This document shows, piece by piece, positions 16,635-24,364 of a stretch of DNA of 30,851 bases; position 1 is the stretch's first letter, and every line of letters begins with the position of its first letter. The notes below the pieces were generated by a model, which saw nothing but the letters and a program-made list of their open reading frames with translations, searched no databases and was not told where the DNA came from. Source of the stretch: a virus; IMG/VR virus record IMGVR_UViG_3300042898_002304, positions 1 to 30,851 of that record; one strand, written 5' to 3'. A program made the translations under genes and the position numbers.

Positions 16635-18560
16635 TTAAGCTACGAAACGTAGAGCTGAAACACCAGCACCTAGGTTAGTTGTAACTTGAGTCATACCGGT
16701 ACGTAGGCTAGCTACCATAACACGGCGTTGTGTTTCTACTAGGTCTTGTGTGTCAACACGTAGACCGCGTTGATTACCAACCAAGAAGTTACCTGGTGCA
16801 AAGCAAATTGCGCCAACAGCGTCAGCTGCTTTGTCTGCGAATTCAGCACTTACGATAACTGGAGTGTTACCAACTGCACCGATTTGACCAGTTAACAGAG
16901 TGGCTTGTTGACCAACTTTGTCTACTGTTAGGAAGTTTGTATCTTCTAATAGATCGTAGTAACCTTCTGTGCTTACGATATAAACTAGTTCGGCTGGGTC
17001 TAGACCCCATGCACCTAGGTCACGACGCATAGCTTGTAGTTTTGCAACTGTTAGTTTAGCAGCATCGCTGATATCTAGTGTAACGGCGCTTACTGCGTCA
17101 TAAGTTGCTAGACCTTTAACTGGGTCGCTGCCAGAACCAGCACCACGTAGCATAGCACGGTCAACAGCGCGAGCAACACGGCGAACCATGGCGTCACGGA
17201 TAACAGGCATAATTGCCAATAGTGCGTCTTCTTCTTCTTCGTAAGCAACGTATTCGTTTGTGGCAACTTTGTACGCGTTTAAAGTGATTTCTTTTAGCGC
17301 GTGTGTTGCGTTGCTACCAGCGGAATCAGTTGTACCGAATGCTGTGTTAGCCATCCATGTTGCAACACCAGCTTCTGGGTTCACAGGAATAGTCATCACG
17401 TTAGTTGCCATTGAAATACCCCGTAGGTTAGGAGCAACAACTAAACGACGGCGAACTTCGTTTTCCATGTTTAGTGAAACTTCTAGTTCCCAAGTTGCGC
17501 TTGGAACGTGAGCACCGTACTTTTGTACCATTTCACGGCCAAACTTAGTACCTTCTAGACCCTTGCCAACCATTTTAGCTAGGATAACAGCCTTTTCTTT
17601 GTCGGCATAAGACATTTCACCGGCTTTGCCGTCTGTGAATTGCATACGTGACTTTTGAATAGCTTCTAGTTCAGCTGCTTTTTCTTTTAGGCTAGCTTCT
17701 AGGCCTGCAACAACAGACTTAGTTTCGTCAGCTTGAGCAGCAAAACGCTTCTCAACTTCGGCTAGTAGTGCTTCAGCACCAGTTGTGCTTGGTGTTGCTA
17801 GTGCAACAGCAGCTTTGATTTTTGCATCTAGGTCAGCTTGTTGCGCAGAGGCAGCAGCTTTTTCAGCAGCAGCTTTTTCTTGAGCAGCTAGCAGAGACTT
17901 AGTGGCTTGGTCGGCAGCAGCAGTAGCAGCGTCAGCCAACATTTTTTGTAATTGTTCTGGAGTCATTTCCAATTCCTTTGTGATATCGCTTTTTGCTTCG
18001 CCGGAGGCTTCTAGCCCTTTAGCTGAGTCGCTTGGGTTAGCAAATTGCATTTTGAAACTCTTAAATTCTTCGGCTGTGTCAAACGCCTTAGAAAGACTAA
18101 ATAGTGTATTTTGATTTGCTGGTACAGACACAACTGATATTTCGTGTAGTTCCAGTTCTTTTACAACAAACAGCTCTAAGGCTGAATTATATTCTGCATC
18201 GACGATGCGGAAACCAATGCTAAAGGCGGTTAGCACGCCGTCTTTTACAAGATTATAAACATCACCAGCTGCAGCAGAAATACGTGCTTTTACAAGCAAA
18301 CCCTTCTCATCAACTGTGTGTTCTGTCATTCTACCAATAGGTGCACTGTGATCGTGGTACGCTAAAATTACTGGATTTTTCAAGTAATTTTGCATTCCTT
18401 TTTCCCACACACTTGCAGGAACAATATCACCGTGTCTATCAACGTCATTGGTTGAAGCGTAACCTTTGATGGTTAGCATTTCAACATTGTCGTCTGTGGT
18501 AGTGTGCTCACTCTTTGTAAAAGAACTGTTTAAAAACAGGACTTTATTTTTATCTACCAT
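16635..18560 (-). CDS. Fused prohead protease and HK97-type major capsid protein (641 aa)
   Basis: One 641-residue reading frame holds two functions. Residues ~28-155 are an HK97-type prohead protease (family U35): His69 in VILAYHDHSAPIGR, Ser114 in LTAFSIGF and a conserved HEISVVSVPANQ segment around 139-150. Residues ~190-315 are an Ala/Lys/Glu-rich coiled coil that acts like the scaffolding delta domain. From about residue 330 to the end is the HK97-fold capsid protein (ATNVMTIPVNPEAGVATWM, LRTGMTQVTTNLGAGVSALRFVA). The protease would cut itself and the delta region away during maturation. The AAAGGGGT ribosome site is directly before ATG 18560. Separate genes are more common, but such fusions are known. 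Confidence 0.92.
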   Translation of the reverse strand: MVDKNKVLFLNSSFTKSEHTTTDDNVEMLTIKGYASTNDVDRHGDIVPASVWEKGMQNYLKNPVILAYHDHSAPIGRMTEHTVDEKGLLVKARISAAAGDVYNLVKDGVLTAFSIGFRIVDAEYNSALELFVVKELELHEISVVSVPANQNTLFSLSKAFDTAEEFKSFKMQFANPSDSAKGLEASGEAKSDITKELEMTPEQLQKMLADAATAAADQATKSLLAAQEKAAAEKAAASAQQADLDAKIKAAVALATPSTTGAEALLAEVEKRFAAQADETKSVVAGLEASLKEKAAELEAIQKSRMQFTDGKAGEMSYADKEKAVILAKMVGKGLEGTKFGREMVQKYGAHVPSATWELEVSLNMENEVRRRLVVAPNLRGISMATNVMTIPVNPEAGVATWMANTAFGTTDSAGSNATHALKEITLNAYKVATNEYVAYEEEEDALLAIMPVIRDAMVRRVARAVDRAMLRGAGSGSDPVKGLATYDAVSAVTLDISDAAKLTVAKLQAMRRDLGAWGLDPAELVYIVSTEGYYDLLEDTNFLTVDKVGQQATLLTGQIGAVGNTPVIVSAEFADKAADAVGAICFAPGNFLVGNQRGLRVDTQDLVETQRRVMVASLRTGMTQVTTNLGAGVSALRFVA

Positions 18561-18574
18561 AATACCCCTTTGTG

Positions 18575-19759
18575 TTATTCCTGAGCGGAGGCGGGACGTC
18601 CTCCAGTGCTAGGATTTGCGGCTGAACCTGCAATATTTGCAGGGATGCGTAAAGTATCGTTGCCTGTTATTGCAGCATAACGCAACTCTGTGCGAGCTTC
18701 GTTTGGTGTAATAATACCTGCATTTACCAGGGTTGAGTGGTACTGGGCAATGTCTTTTAATTCTGGTTGTAGGGCACTAACAGAGCTGGTAATAGCTTCA
18801 ATGTCGTAGCCAAAGTAACGTTCCACAGCACTAATAAACTTGCGGTTTAATGGCAATACTGTTTCTAAGTAAAATAAGCGTAAGTTAGGCGAAATGTTTG
18901 CATTGTTACCGCCTTGCAAGAGAATTGGCGGGACGCCAACAGCTTGCATGATTTTTTCACCATGAGTTTTAATTGATGTATCAAAATCCATGTCTTTGAA
19001 ATTGGTTTCGGCTAGCTGATGTGGCTTTAGTCCCGAATCTAGTATAACTGGTCGCTTGCCACCGTTTTTAACGTTGTACTTTTGCAACCAGTAGGCAATT
19101 GTTTTTTCTTTGGCAACTTGCGACAAGGTATTGTCAGTTGTTAGTACTAAACCAAACACAGCACCGTTGTCAAAGAAGTTTTCTTGAAACTGTTGCATTG
19201 AGTACAGTAACTTAACGCTGCGGTCTGCTGACTCCAGTCGGCTGCTTCCACGGTAGATTGAATCCGAACTCAAGTCGCGAAAGTAAAAAACTTCGGACTC
19301 TTTGAAATCTATTAAACCGTTGTAACGAAAGCCTTTGATAAAGGTCTTTTCGTCAGTCATGATTTCTACTTTGTCGGCTGGCAAGTGATACATAAATACA
19401 CCGTCAAAGTGTACAAACGCGTTACCTTCTAACACAAAGTCTGTGAACAGTGCAGTGCGAAAATCTTGTGCCGATTGATATGGATTTGGTCGGAAGTTAA
19501 GTAGCGTATTCAACGTTTTTTGGCGAATACCAGCAACAACTCCATCGTGCACTTTGTCTTTGACGTCGTAGTCTAGACTAGCAGCTGAGTTAACCAACAA
19601 GCTTACTGAGCGATTAACTGCTTCCAACTTCTGAAAGCTTTGAAAGTACGTGATTTTTGAATCAGTACCAATCTGTGTGCCTGCATCTTGTGCAATACGT
19701 ACTTGAGCCGGATTCAGCTTTTCGCGAATCCAGCTAGATGATTTTGTTATCCAACTCAT
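18575..19759 (-). CDS. Portal protein, HK97 family (394 aa)
   Basis: A 394-residue portal protein that forms the ring at the capsid vertex through which DNA enters and leaves. It has the family's usual length and motifs: NRSVSLLVNSAASL near the N-terminus, LLNFRPNPYQSAQDFR, FVLEGNAFVHF, and EKIMQAVGVPPILLQGGNNANIS in the clip/stem region. A Ser/Gly/Pro-rich tail closes the protein. AAGGAAAACA precedes ATG 19759. It lies between the HNH gene and the protease/capsid fusion. Confidence 0.93.
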   Translation of the reverse strand: MSWITKSSSWIREKLNPAQVRIAQDAGTQIGTDSKITYFQSFQKLEAVNRSVSLLVNSAASLDYDVKDKVHDGVVAGIRQKTLNTLLNFRPNPYQSAQDFRTALFTDFVLEGNAFVHFDGVFMYHLPADKVEIMTDEKTFIKGFRYNGLIDFKESEVFYFRDLSSDSIYRGSSRLESADRSVKLLYSMQQFQENFFDNGAVFGLVLTTDNTLSQVAKEKTIAYWLQKYNVKNGGKRPVILDSGLKPHQLAETNFKDMDFDTSIKTHGEKIMQAVGVPPILLQGGNNANISPNLRLFYLETVLPLNRKFISAVERYFGYDIEAITSSVSALQPELKDIAQYHSTLVNAGIITPNEARTELRYAAITGNDTLRIPANIAGSAANPSTGGRPASAQE

Positions 19760-19767
19760 TGTTTTCC

Positions 19768-20199
19768 TTAAATAAATCGTGAGAAAAACGAGTTGTGCGT
19801 GCTTGTGGGTACTGCTTTATCACCATTGACGTGCTTGGATCGCTGGAGTTCGATCCAACGCTGCTGTTTAGGTTCGGAACCTACTGCTGGAGCTTTGCCA
19901 TAAATTGAGTGCAGCGCTACATGATGCGGATTACAAAGGGTGTAAACTTTATCATATAACTCCGTATGGTGCTCAGCAATAAATTCGTCACGAACAGCTA
20001 ATATGCCTTCGTCTGTTGATATATCGTAACCTTTGTGCGCAGCCCACGTTTCTAACAATATTGTAATTGAGTGTAGGTGATGAAGCTCCAAGTCTTTGTT
20101 AGTATCACAAACAAAGCACTCGGATTTTTTATCGTATGCCGCCTTGGCTTTGTCTCTGACCCATTTAACAGGGATACGATTGTTTGTGTTCTTGGCCAT
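19768..20199 (-). CDS. HNH endonuclease next to terminase (143 aa)
   Basis: A 143-residue HNH nuclease. Visible motifs are Cys28-x2-Cys31 (CFVC), ELHHLHS with His40/His41, and TLCNPHHVALH with Asn90, His93 and His97, giving the beta-beta-alpha metal fold. HNH proteins beside the large terminase and portal are known in many long-tailed phages and help DNA packaging/cleavage, often in a cos system. It has its own consensus promoter 30 bases upstream. The ribosome site (AAGGT, about 14 bases away) is weak. Confidence 0.88.
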   Translation of the reverse strand: MAKNTNNRIPVKWVRDKAKAAYDKKSECFVCDTNKDLELHHLHSITILLETWAAHKGYDISTDEGILAVRDEFIAEHHTELYDKVYTLCNPHHVALHSIYGKAPAVGSEPKQQRWIELQRSKHVNGDKAVPTSTHNSFFSRFI

Positions 20200-20230
20200 T
20201 TTTTATTTGGACCTTCTTGAGATTACTAGT

Positions 20231-20259
20231 ATTATACCGGGTATGCAACAAAAAGTCAA
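20231..20259 (-). promoter_or_regulatory. Consensus promoter for HNH-portal-capsid genes
   Basis: On the minus strand TTGACT and TATAAT are 17 bases apart; the predicted start is near 20224, 25 bases before the HNH ATG. Confidence 0.85.
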
Positions 20260-20294
20260 TACCAGAATTTATTTTGCAGGTAGTGTGTTTTGAC

Positions 20295-20323
20295 TTGAAC
20301 ACCTAGCCGAAACCGTGTATAAT
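20295..20323 (+). promoter_or_regulatory. Promoter firing antisense into the large terminase gene
   Basis: TTGAAC and TATAAT are 17 bases apart on the plus strand. Transcription would start near 20330 and run antisense to the 3' end of the terminase gene. No plus-strand gene follows, so an antisense RNA is inferred. Confidence 0.65.
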
Positions 20324-20345
20324 AGAATATTAAATACAATACCTT

Positions 20346-21632
20346 TTACAAAGTATATGTGTATAAAGCATAACGAATAGCATCAGCCATGTGAGAAAAT
20401 TGATCGTGCTTGGGACGTTCGCGCTGTAAACCTTCTTTTGTATCCCAGCGATACTGGTCAAATACTGCTAAACTATGTGTGCAGTGTGGCGCTACCTTTA
20501 AACGGCCTTGTGCTACTAAAGTCTGCACGTACGCAATACCCGGTAAGACGTCCTTTTTGGCTTTGGTTGAAGCCAAGTCATAGATATAAGCCAGGTCACT
20601 TGCAAACTGTGCAGCAGCCGAGTCAATAAAAATGGTTTCTACGCCCCAACGTGTGGTTAACTCCAAAAATGCGGCTGCATGTTCTGCAGTGGTACACTCA
20701 TTCTTCAAGTACTCATCAACAATCCAAAATGTATCTGAGGCCATATCATACACAATAACACAAAATGCTGTATAGTCGCGATAGCCAGGGTCACAGCCAG
20801 CAATGGCTTCGCCCAATAGATCTGGTGGAGGTTCGCAAACGTCGGTCGCAGCCAAACTATAAATCTGACCCTCAAACACAGTAAACGATGCCAAGTATTC
20901 TTGTTCAAATTCTGCACGTGACATTGACCTGCGAGCTTCTGCTACATCCGATTCAGCCATGCGAGTATTTTCGGTGTAGTCAGCTTGTAAGCTAACCCAC
21001 TCTGGAAACTCTGAACTAAACCCACGTTGATAAAATTGACTAAACCAGTTGTTGCGGCCACGTGGTGTTGAAATAAAAATTGCTTTTGCACCTGGCTTGT
21101 CTAGTGTAGGGCGTAGCGCAACGTTGAATGCAGCCTCACCATCCGAACCCAGTGCAGCTTCGTCAAAGATAATTAAATCGTAGCTGCGGCCAACGCAAGA
21201 GTCCACGGTGCTAAGTGAACCCATGCGAATCGTCGAACCATTGTCTAGCTCAATGATCTTGTCTTTTAAGTTATCACGGGCAACTTCTAAGTCAAAGTGC
21301 TTTATAAGCCGGCGTTGTAGCTCGAAGCTAATGCCCGACAAGTTATAGTTGGGTGACATGATTAACACATTCGACCCCGGCACTAAACTCACCAGTTGAC
21401 CCACCACGTTGGCAATGTAAGTTTTGCCCAATCTGCGCGCAAGCGCAGCACAAACGAACCGGTACTTGGGATCGTTGACTGCGTTGATTAGTGCGGTTTG
21501 GGGTCGGTTGATGGTTTCGTAGATGCCTAGGAGCTTTAAGTAGTTGGTAATCGGCAGCTTAATAAAACGTGTGCTGGCTGGAAATTCTACAATCTCCTCG
21601 CAGTCAACGTCAGGGCGACTAACAGTTAACAT
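20346..21632 (-). CDS. terL: Terminase large subunit (428 aa)
   Basis: A 428-residue packaging motor and nuclease. ATPase: Walker A-like ALARRLGKT (64-71), Walker B DLIIFDEAA with Asp157/Glu158, and the coupling motif STP at 188-190. RNase H-like nuclease: Asp281 in AGCDPGYRDYTAF, Asp337 in FIDSAAA and Asp417 in HMADAIRYAL. Length is in the family's normal range. The ATG overlaps the small-subunit stop (TAATG), so the two are translated together. It works with the portal and small subunit to cut and package DNA. Confidence 0.95.
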   Translation of the reverse strand: MLTVSRPDVDCEEIVEFPASTRFIKLPITNYLKLLGIYETINRPQTALINAVNDPKYRFVCAALARRLGKTYIANVVGQLVSLVPGSNVLIMSPNYNLSGISFELQRRLIKHFDLEVARDNLKDKIIELDNGSTIRMGSLSTVDSCVGRSYDLIIFDEAALGSDGEAAFNVALRPTLDKPGAKAIFISTPRGRNNWFSQFYQRGFSSEFPEWVSLQADYTENTRMAESDVAEARRSMSRAEFEQEYLASFTVFEGQIYSLAATDVCEPPPDLLGEAIAGCDPGYRDYTAFCVIVYDMASDTFWIVDEYLKNECTTAEHAAAFLELTTRWGVETIFIDSAAAQFASDLAYIYDLASTKAKKDVLPGIAYVQTLVAQGRLKVAPHCTHSLAVFDQYRWDTKEGLQRERPKHDQFSHMADAIRYALYTYTL

Positions 21633-22108
21633 TAAACACCTTCTCCACTAATAAGTCGTGAAACCAATTGCGAATACTTTGATCCGTCTAAGCCTTCGTT
21701 GATTTGAACGTTGACTTGTTTTTGTGGGCCACTTGGGCCTTGTCGTAGCTTTTCAAGTTGGATTTCACGATCCAATAAATCCATCGACATTTTATGACTG
21801 ATTTGTAGCAATTCAGCAATGTCTTTAGTGCTTCCAGTTTGTGATTCATGTAATTCCTGAAATTTTTGTTTGATTAGGGAATCCATGGCTGCACGCATTT
21901 CAAACTTGTTGTTGAAACCCGTGTCCATGAATACATGGTCAATATACGACTTAACCTCGCGGCGACTGAGTATCTCGGTGACCAGTGTAGGAGCCAGGTC
22001 CAATTCGTCAGCCACACGTTTTGCGTCTTGTAGTTGCAGATAACAGTTTGCTACTTCTAAAGCTTCTGGGGCAATGTTGAGGGTTTCTGCAGGCAGGTGT
22101 TGTTGCAT
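21632..22108 (-). CDS. Terminase small subunit (158 aa)
   Basis: A 158-residue protein directly upstream of the large terminase, first in the late operon. The N-terminal region (EVANCYLQLQDAKRVADELDLAPTLVTEIL) has a helix-turn-helix pattern for binding packaging DNA. A central helical region suits oligomer formation, and the C-terminal tail would contact the large subunit. AAAGGA lies eight bases before ATG 22108. Its own promoter and a G-rich block lie upstream. Confidence 0.85.
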   Translation of the reverse strand: MQQHLPAETLNIAPEALEVANCYLQLQDAKRVADELDLAPTLVTEILSRREVKSYIDHVFMDTGFNNKFEMRAAMDSLIKQKFQELHESQTGSTKDIAELLQISHKMSMDLLDREIQLEKLRQGPSGPQKQVNVQINEGLDGSKYSQLVSRLISGEGV

Positions 22109-22127
22109 AGTAATATCCTTTGGGGCA

Positions 22128-22157
22128 ATTATACCACGGGGGCGTGTGTTGTGGCAA
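22128..22157 (-). promoter_or_regulatory. Promoter of the terminase operon
   Basis: On the minus strand TTGCCA and TATAAT are 18 bases apart, with the start near 22121, just before AAAGGA of the small terminase gene. It resembles the repeated minus-strand promoters further right (GTGGTATAAT). Confidence 0.75.
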
Positions 22158-22340
22158 GTGGGAATTTTGTGGTGGTTGTGGGAATTTGGGACGACCGGGG
22201 CGGTTTGGGGTCAGTTGGGACGGTTGCAGTGTGTGTTGGCACCCAGAGTGTTTTTGAATTTTCTTTGAATAGGCCGCGTGTGGGTGGGTGCAGCGGCATA
22301 TGTGTAAACTTTAGTCTACTAACCGCCCCTAGTCCTTTTG
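22158..22340. other. G-rich noncoding block upstream of terminase; candidate packaging site
   Basis: This gap has no gene. The plus strand is strongly G-rich, with GTGGGAATTT repeated about 20 bases apart (near 22158 and 22178) and GGGACG repeated at 22188 and 22217. Runs of three to four G at 22188-22190, 22197-22200, 22207-22210 and 22217-22219 are each six bases apart, fitting a G-quadruplex motif. Location beside the small terminase gene is where cos or pac sites often lie; this role is inferred only. Confidence 0.4.
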
Positions 22341-22439
22341 TTTGCAAACCTACCACAGTATGAGTACTTTTGTTTCCTATCAGATTTGTGAACCAACTAC
22401 TACTTAGGGTAAGCACCTAGAAAATAATTTGCAAAAGGC

Positions 22440-22467
22440 TTGCACGACTAGAATTCGATGGTATAAT
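22440..22467 (+). promoter_or_regulatory. First rightward promoter of the early-type genes
   Basis: TTGCAC and TATAAT are 16 bases apart. The -10 is six bases before an ATG at 22474, so transcripts may be almost leaderless. Confidence 0.75.
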
Positions 22468-22491
22468 TCATACATGACAACGAAAGACACT

Positions 22492-22671
22492 ATGAGCACA
22501 GAAACACGAATCTCCGCCCTTGCATATGCTGAAACCCTGATTGCATACTATCGTGCACAAAATACCGAAGGTATCGACAAGGATACTTTGGTTCGCAAAG
22601 CGTACAATGCACTTTGTGACGCACAAAATATGTTGGCTTATGAAGCTGAATGTGAGGCTAAAAATGCGTGA
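22492..22671 (+). CDS. Small protein of unknown function (59 aa; 65 aa if started at 22474)
   Basis: Two starts are possible. ATG 22492 has GAAAG five bases upstream and gives 59 residues beginning MSTETRISALAY. ATG 22474 would start within a base or two of the mRNA 5' end (leaderless) and gives 65 residues. The product is helical and acidic (LIAYYRAQNTEGIDKDTLVRK), with no family recognised. It is the first rightward gene after the divergent switch, so an early takeover or regulatory role is possible but not shown. Its end overlaps the next tiny gene by eight bases. Confidence 0.65.
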   Translation: MSTETRISALAYAETLIAYYRAQNTEGIDKDTLVRKAYNALCDAQNMLAYEAECEAKNA

Positions 22672-22750
22672 ATTTTTTGACATGGTGTTGGCAATGGCTT
22701 GCATTGCCTTGCCCTTTGTGTTATACTTTGTTTTTGTGATGAAACCCTGA
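22664..22750 (+). CDS. 28-residue single-pass membrane peptide
   Basis: ATG 22664 overlaps the previous gene's end by eight bases and has GAGG seven bases upstream. The product begins MREFFDM and is mostly one hydrophobic helix (VLAMACIALPFVLYFVFVM) ending in KP. Very small membrane peptides are common in phages and can act on host membrane proteins. A promoter-like sequence (22699-22727) overlaps it, so the frame could be fortuitous, but start, ribosome site and overlap favour a gene. Confidence 0.5.
   Translation: MREFFDMVLAMACIALPFVLYFVFVMKP
22699..22727 (+). promoter_or_regulatory. Possible promoter for HTH gene 1
   Basis: TTGCAT and TATACT are 17 bases apart; start near 22734, 30 bases before the HTH gene ATG at 22764. 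It lies inside the 28-residue reading frame, so one of the two may be fortuitous. Confidence 0.5.
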
Positions 22751-22763
22751 AAGGAAAATTGAA

Positions 22764-23087
22764 ATGACTGCTAAGACTGTGAACTATACGCCCGAGCAAA
22801 CTGCTCGGATGGTTGCCGACTATCAAGCTGGTACAACTGTTGAAACCATTGCTGAGGCACTGGGTAAAACTGTTCGTTCAGTTGTTGCCAAGCTCTCGCG
22901 TGAAAAGGTATACGTTGCTAAAACCTACGTTTCTAAAACTGGTGAGACAGTAATCAAAAAGGATGCTGTTGCTGACTACATTGCAGAAGCCTTGGGCTTG
23001 GGTGAGGCTGATGCCGAATCGCTAACCAAAGCTAACAAAACTGCACTGAAAGCCATTGCAGATTTCATCAAGGCTGAAAAGACCTGA
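22764..23087 (+). CDS. HTH DNA-binding protein, paralogue 1 (107 aa)
   Basis: One of three paralogues in this window. The N-terminal half (NYTPEQTARMVADYQAGTTV then IAEALGKTVRSVVAKLSREK) is a SANT/resolvase-style helix-turn-helix with recognition helix around residues 35-50. A basic strand (KVYVAKTYVSKTG) follows, and a C-terminal helical domain contains ESLTKANKTALKAIADF. Small proteins of this style are frequent in phages of aquatic bacteria and are presumed DNA-binding regulators. Ribosome site AAAGGA precedes ATG 22764. A terminator follows at 23092-23118. Function beyond DNA binding is unknown. Confidence 0.75.
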   Translation: MTAKTVNYTPEQTARMVADYQAGTTVETIAEALGKTVRSVVAKLSREKVYVAKTYVSKTGETVIKKDAVADYIAEALGLGEADAESLTKANKTALKAIADFIKAEKT

Positions 23088-23091
23088 TTGT

Positions 23092-23118
23092 AGCAGGGGA
23101 TTGCATCCCCTGCTTTTG
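23092..23118 (+). terminator. Terminator after HTH gene 1, with the next -35 in its loop
   Basis: AGCAGGGGA/TCCCCTGCT 9-bp stem followed by TTTTGTG. The -35 of the next promoter (TTGCAT, 23101-23106) lies in its loop. Confidence 0.8.
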
Positions 23119-23129
23119 TGTGATATAAT
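23101..23129 (+). promoter_or_regulatory. Promoter with extended -10 for the 103-aa gene
   Basis: TTGCAT and TATAAT are 17 bases apart, with TGA directly before TATAAT (extended -10). Confidence 0.8.
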
Positions 23130-23152
23130 TTGTTTTTAACTTGGAGAATATG

Positions 23153-23464
23153 ATGAAATTGAATATGTTTGAGCGTGAAGATCGTAAATCCCTTTTGGCT
23201 GATATGCGATTGGATTGTGGCATCGTTTTCACTGATGAGAACTTTAGCATTACTGTGGTAGCTGTGCCTGCATGTGGGCGTACAGATTCGGAATTTGTGC
23301 ACGTTGCCGTGGCACAATGTAGCCCAGGCGACGCATTCAAGCGCAAGCGTGGTGAACTGGTTGCGCTTGAGCGTTGGATGCGTGGATGCACTTTGAGCGT
23401 TCGCCGTAACGGTCGCACAATGCAAGATGTTGCTGATGACATGGTAGGCTTTTTGACAATGTAA
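23153..23464 (+). CDS. Protein of unknown function (103 aa)
   Basis: Start chosen at ATG 23153, six bases after GGAG; another ATG directly upstream (23150) is too close to it. The 103-residue product begins MKLNMFEREDRKSLL and is rich in Cys, Arg and Val, with a basic patch FKRKRGELVALERWMRG. No family recognised. It is preceded by its own promoter and followed by a palindrome-rich noncoding gap. More GC-rich than the genes that follow, like the HTH paralogues. Possibly a host-directed regulator, but nothing in the sequence proves it. Confidence 0.65.
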   Translation: MKLNMFEREDRKSLLADMRLDCGIVFTDENFSITVVAVPACGRTDSEFVHVAVAQCSPGDAFKRKRGELVALERWMRGCTLSVRRNGRTMQDVADDMVGFLTM

Positions 23465-23537
23465 TCTTTTGTTTGCAAACCAAATGTAATACTTTGGTTT
23501 GCGGCCGCGCCCAGCCCATATATCAGTATATTCATAT

Positions 23538-23553
23538 ATAAGCATATGCTTAT
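23538..23553. promoter_or_regulatory. ATAAGCATATGCTTAT palindrome (operator-like)
   Basis: A perfect 16-base palindrome with the same half-sites, ATAAGCA/TGCTTAT, as the cluster at 28231-28358. It is just downstream of the leftward promoter at 23564-23593, where a bound protein could block transcription. Confidence 0.6.
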
Positions 23554-23563
23554 ATAGGCGCCA

Positions 23564-23593
23564 ATTATACCATGTATAATTGGCCCGTGTCAA
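23564..23593 (-). promoter_or_regulatory. Leftward consensus promoter B of the repeated family
   Basis: On the minus strand TTGACA and TATAAT are 18 bases apart, then TTGGCGCC. The -10/spacer region also folds as an 11-bp stem (GCCAATTATAC with its complement, 23560-23584). No minus-strand gene follows. Confidence 0.75.
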
Positions 23594-23679
23594 GGGGTTT
23601 CCCCAAAATACAACACATTTAATTGTAACAGTCGCACAGAATTGTTACACTTTATTTTGTCGAAACACGCAAAAAAGCC

Positions 23680-23707
23680 TTGCAAAGCCTAAAAAACCCT
23701 GTATAAT
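23680..23707 (+). promoter_or_regulatory. Promoter of the HAD phosphatase gene cluster
   Basis: TTGCAA and TATAAT are 16 bases apart; the ATG at 23736 is preceded by AAAAGGA. Confidence 0.8.
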
Positions 23708-23735
23708 AAACACATACACTGAAAAGGATTAGAAA

Positions 23736-24212
23736 ATGGCAAAGATTACTAAAGTTAGCATTTACGATATGGATGGTACTATCGTTTGCAGTTTGCACAG
23801 ATATAGAACTATTGTTGACGATAATGGCGAACGCATTGATTTGGATTATTGGAGACAAAATGAGTATCGTGCAATGGATGATAATCTGCTACCATTAGCA
23901 TCACAATATCGTGCTGATTTATTGGATGAAAATACTTTTGTTATTATTGCCACTGCCCGTGTTTTGCGTGATGCTGATAATAAATTTATTACTGATATTC
24001 TCGGTGAGCCTGATTATATTATCTCACGCATGGATGGTGATTCTACATCGGGCGGTAAATTGAAAATCGCTGGATTAACTAAGTTTTTTAATCTCAAGCC
24101 ATTTGCAAATGCTGAATTTACATTTTACGAAGATAATACCACTTATTTAAAAGCGGTTTGTGACCGTTTTAATATTCGTGGTGTTTATGTTCCAAGTAAA
24201 CAGGGTCATTAA
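23736..24212 (+). CDS. HAD-superfamily phosphatase (158 aa)
   Basis: A 158-residue HAD fold protein. Motif I is DMDGT with Asp11 and Asp13, motif II Thr73 in IIATAR, a Lys in the GGKLK segment (108/110) as motif III, and motif IV YEDNTTYL with Glu132/Asp133. It resembles the phosphatase domain of polynucleotide kinase 3'-phosphatases and small nucleotidases; the kinase part is absent. It may remove phosphate from nucleotide or nucleic acid ends during phage growth. First gene of a tight cluster of AT-rich small genes up to 24847. Confidence 0.78.
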   Translation: MAKITKVSIYDMDGTIVCSLHRYRTIVDDNGERIDLDYWRQNEYRAMDDNLLPLASQYRADLLDENTFVIIATARVLRDADNKFITDILGEPDYIISRMDGDSTSGGKLKIAGLTKFFNLKPFANAEFTFYEDNTTYLKAVCDRFNIRGVYVPSKQGH

Positions 24213-24213
24213 T

Positions 24214-24354
24214 ATGTTTAAAATAAAAAAGGTTATTACAGATAATCGCACAGAATATCATATAATCCGACCCGATGGGTCGCTGGTAGATATTGAATTA
24301 GATTATGGGCGGGCATGGGTTCGTATGCTGGTTTATGAGAATATAGATAAATAA
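24214..24354 (+). CDS. Small basic protein, unknown (46 aa)
   Basis: Start chosen at ATG 24214, one base after the previous stop, so translation is probably coupled; only a weak ribosome site (AGGGT) is seen. The 46-residue product begins MFKIKKVITDN and forms a strand-rich pattern (YHIIRPDGSLVDIELDYG), suggesting a small beta fold. No family recognised. Confidence 0.6.
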   Translation: MFKIKKVITDNRTEYHIIRPDGSLVDIELDYGRAWVRMLVYENIDK

Positions 24355-24364
24355 GGAAAATAAA

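Larger units (their letters stand above)
23465..23735. other. Regulatory gap between the 103-aa gene and the HAD gene
   Basis: No gene. From left to right it holds a 10-bp hairpin GCAAACCAAA/TTTGGTTTGC (23475-23502), the palindrome ATAAGCATATGCTTAT (23538-23553), a leftward consensus promoter (23564-23593), the hairpin GGGG-TTT-CCCC near its -35, an inverted pair TGTAACA/TGTTACA (about 23625-23650) and the rightward promoter of the HAD gene. Confidence 0.75.

Noticed and set aside
22689-22704. Third sigma-54-like site (TTGGCAATGGCTTGC)
   Set aside because: Spacing between TGGCA and TTGC is one base short, so it does not fit the -24/-12 rule.
22976-23593. 205-codon minus-strand frame over the 103-aa gene
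   Set aside because: It overlaps two well-supported plus-strand genes and a regulatory gap, has a residue mix typical of an antisense frame, and no ribosome site.
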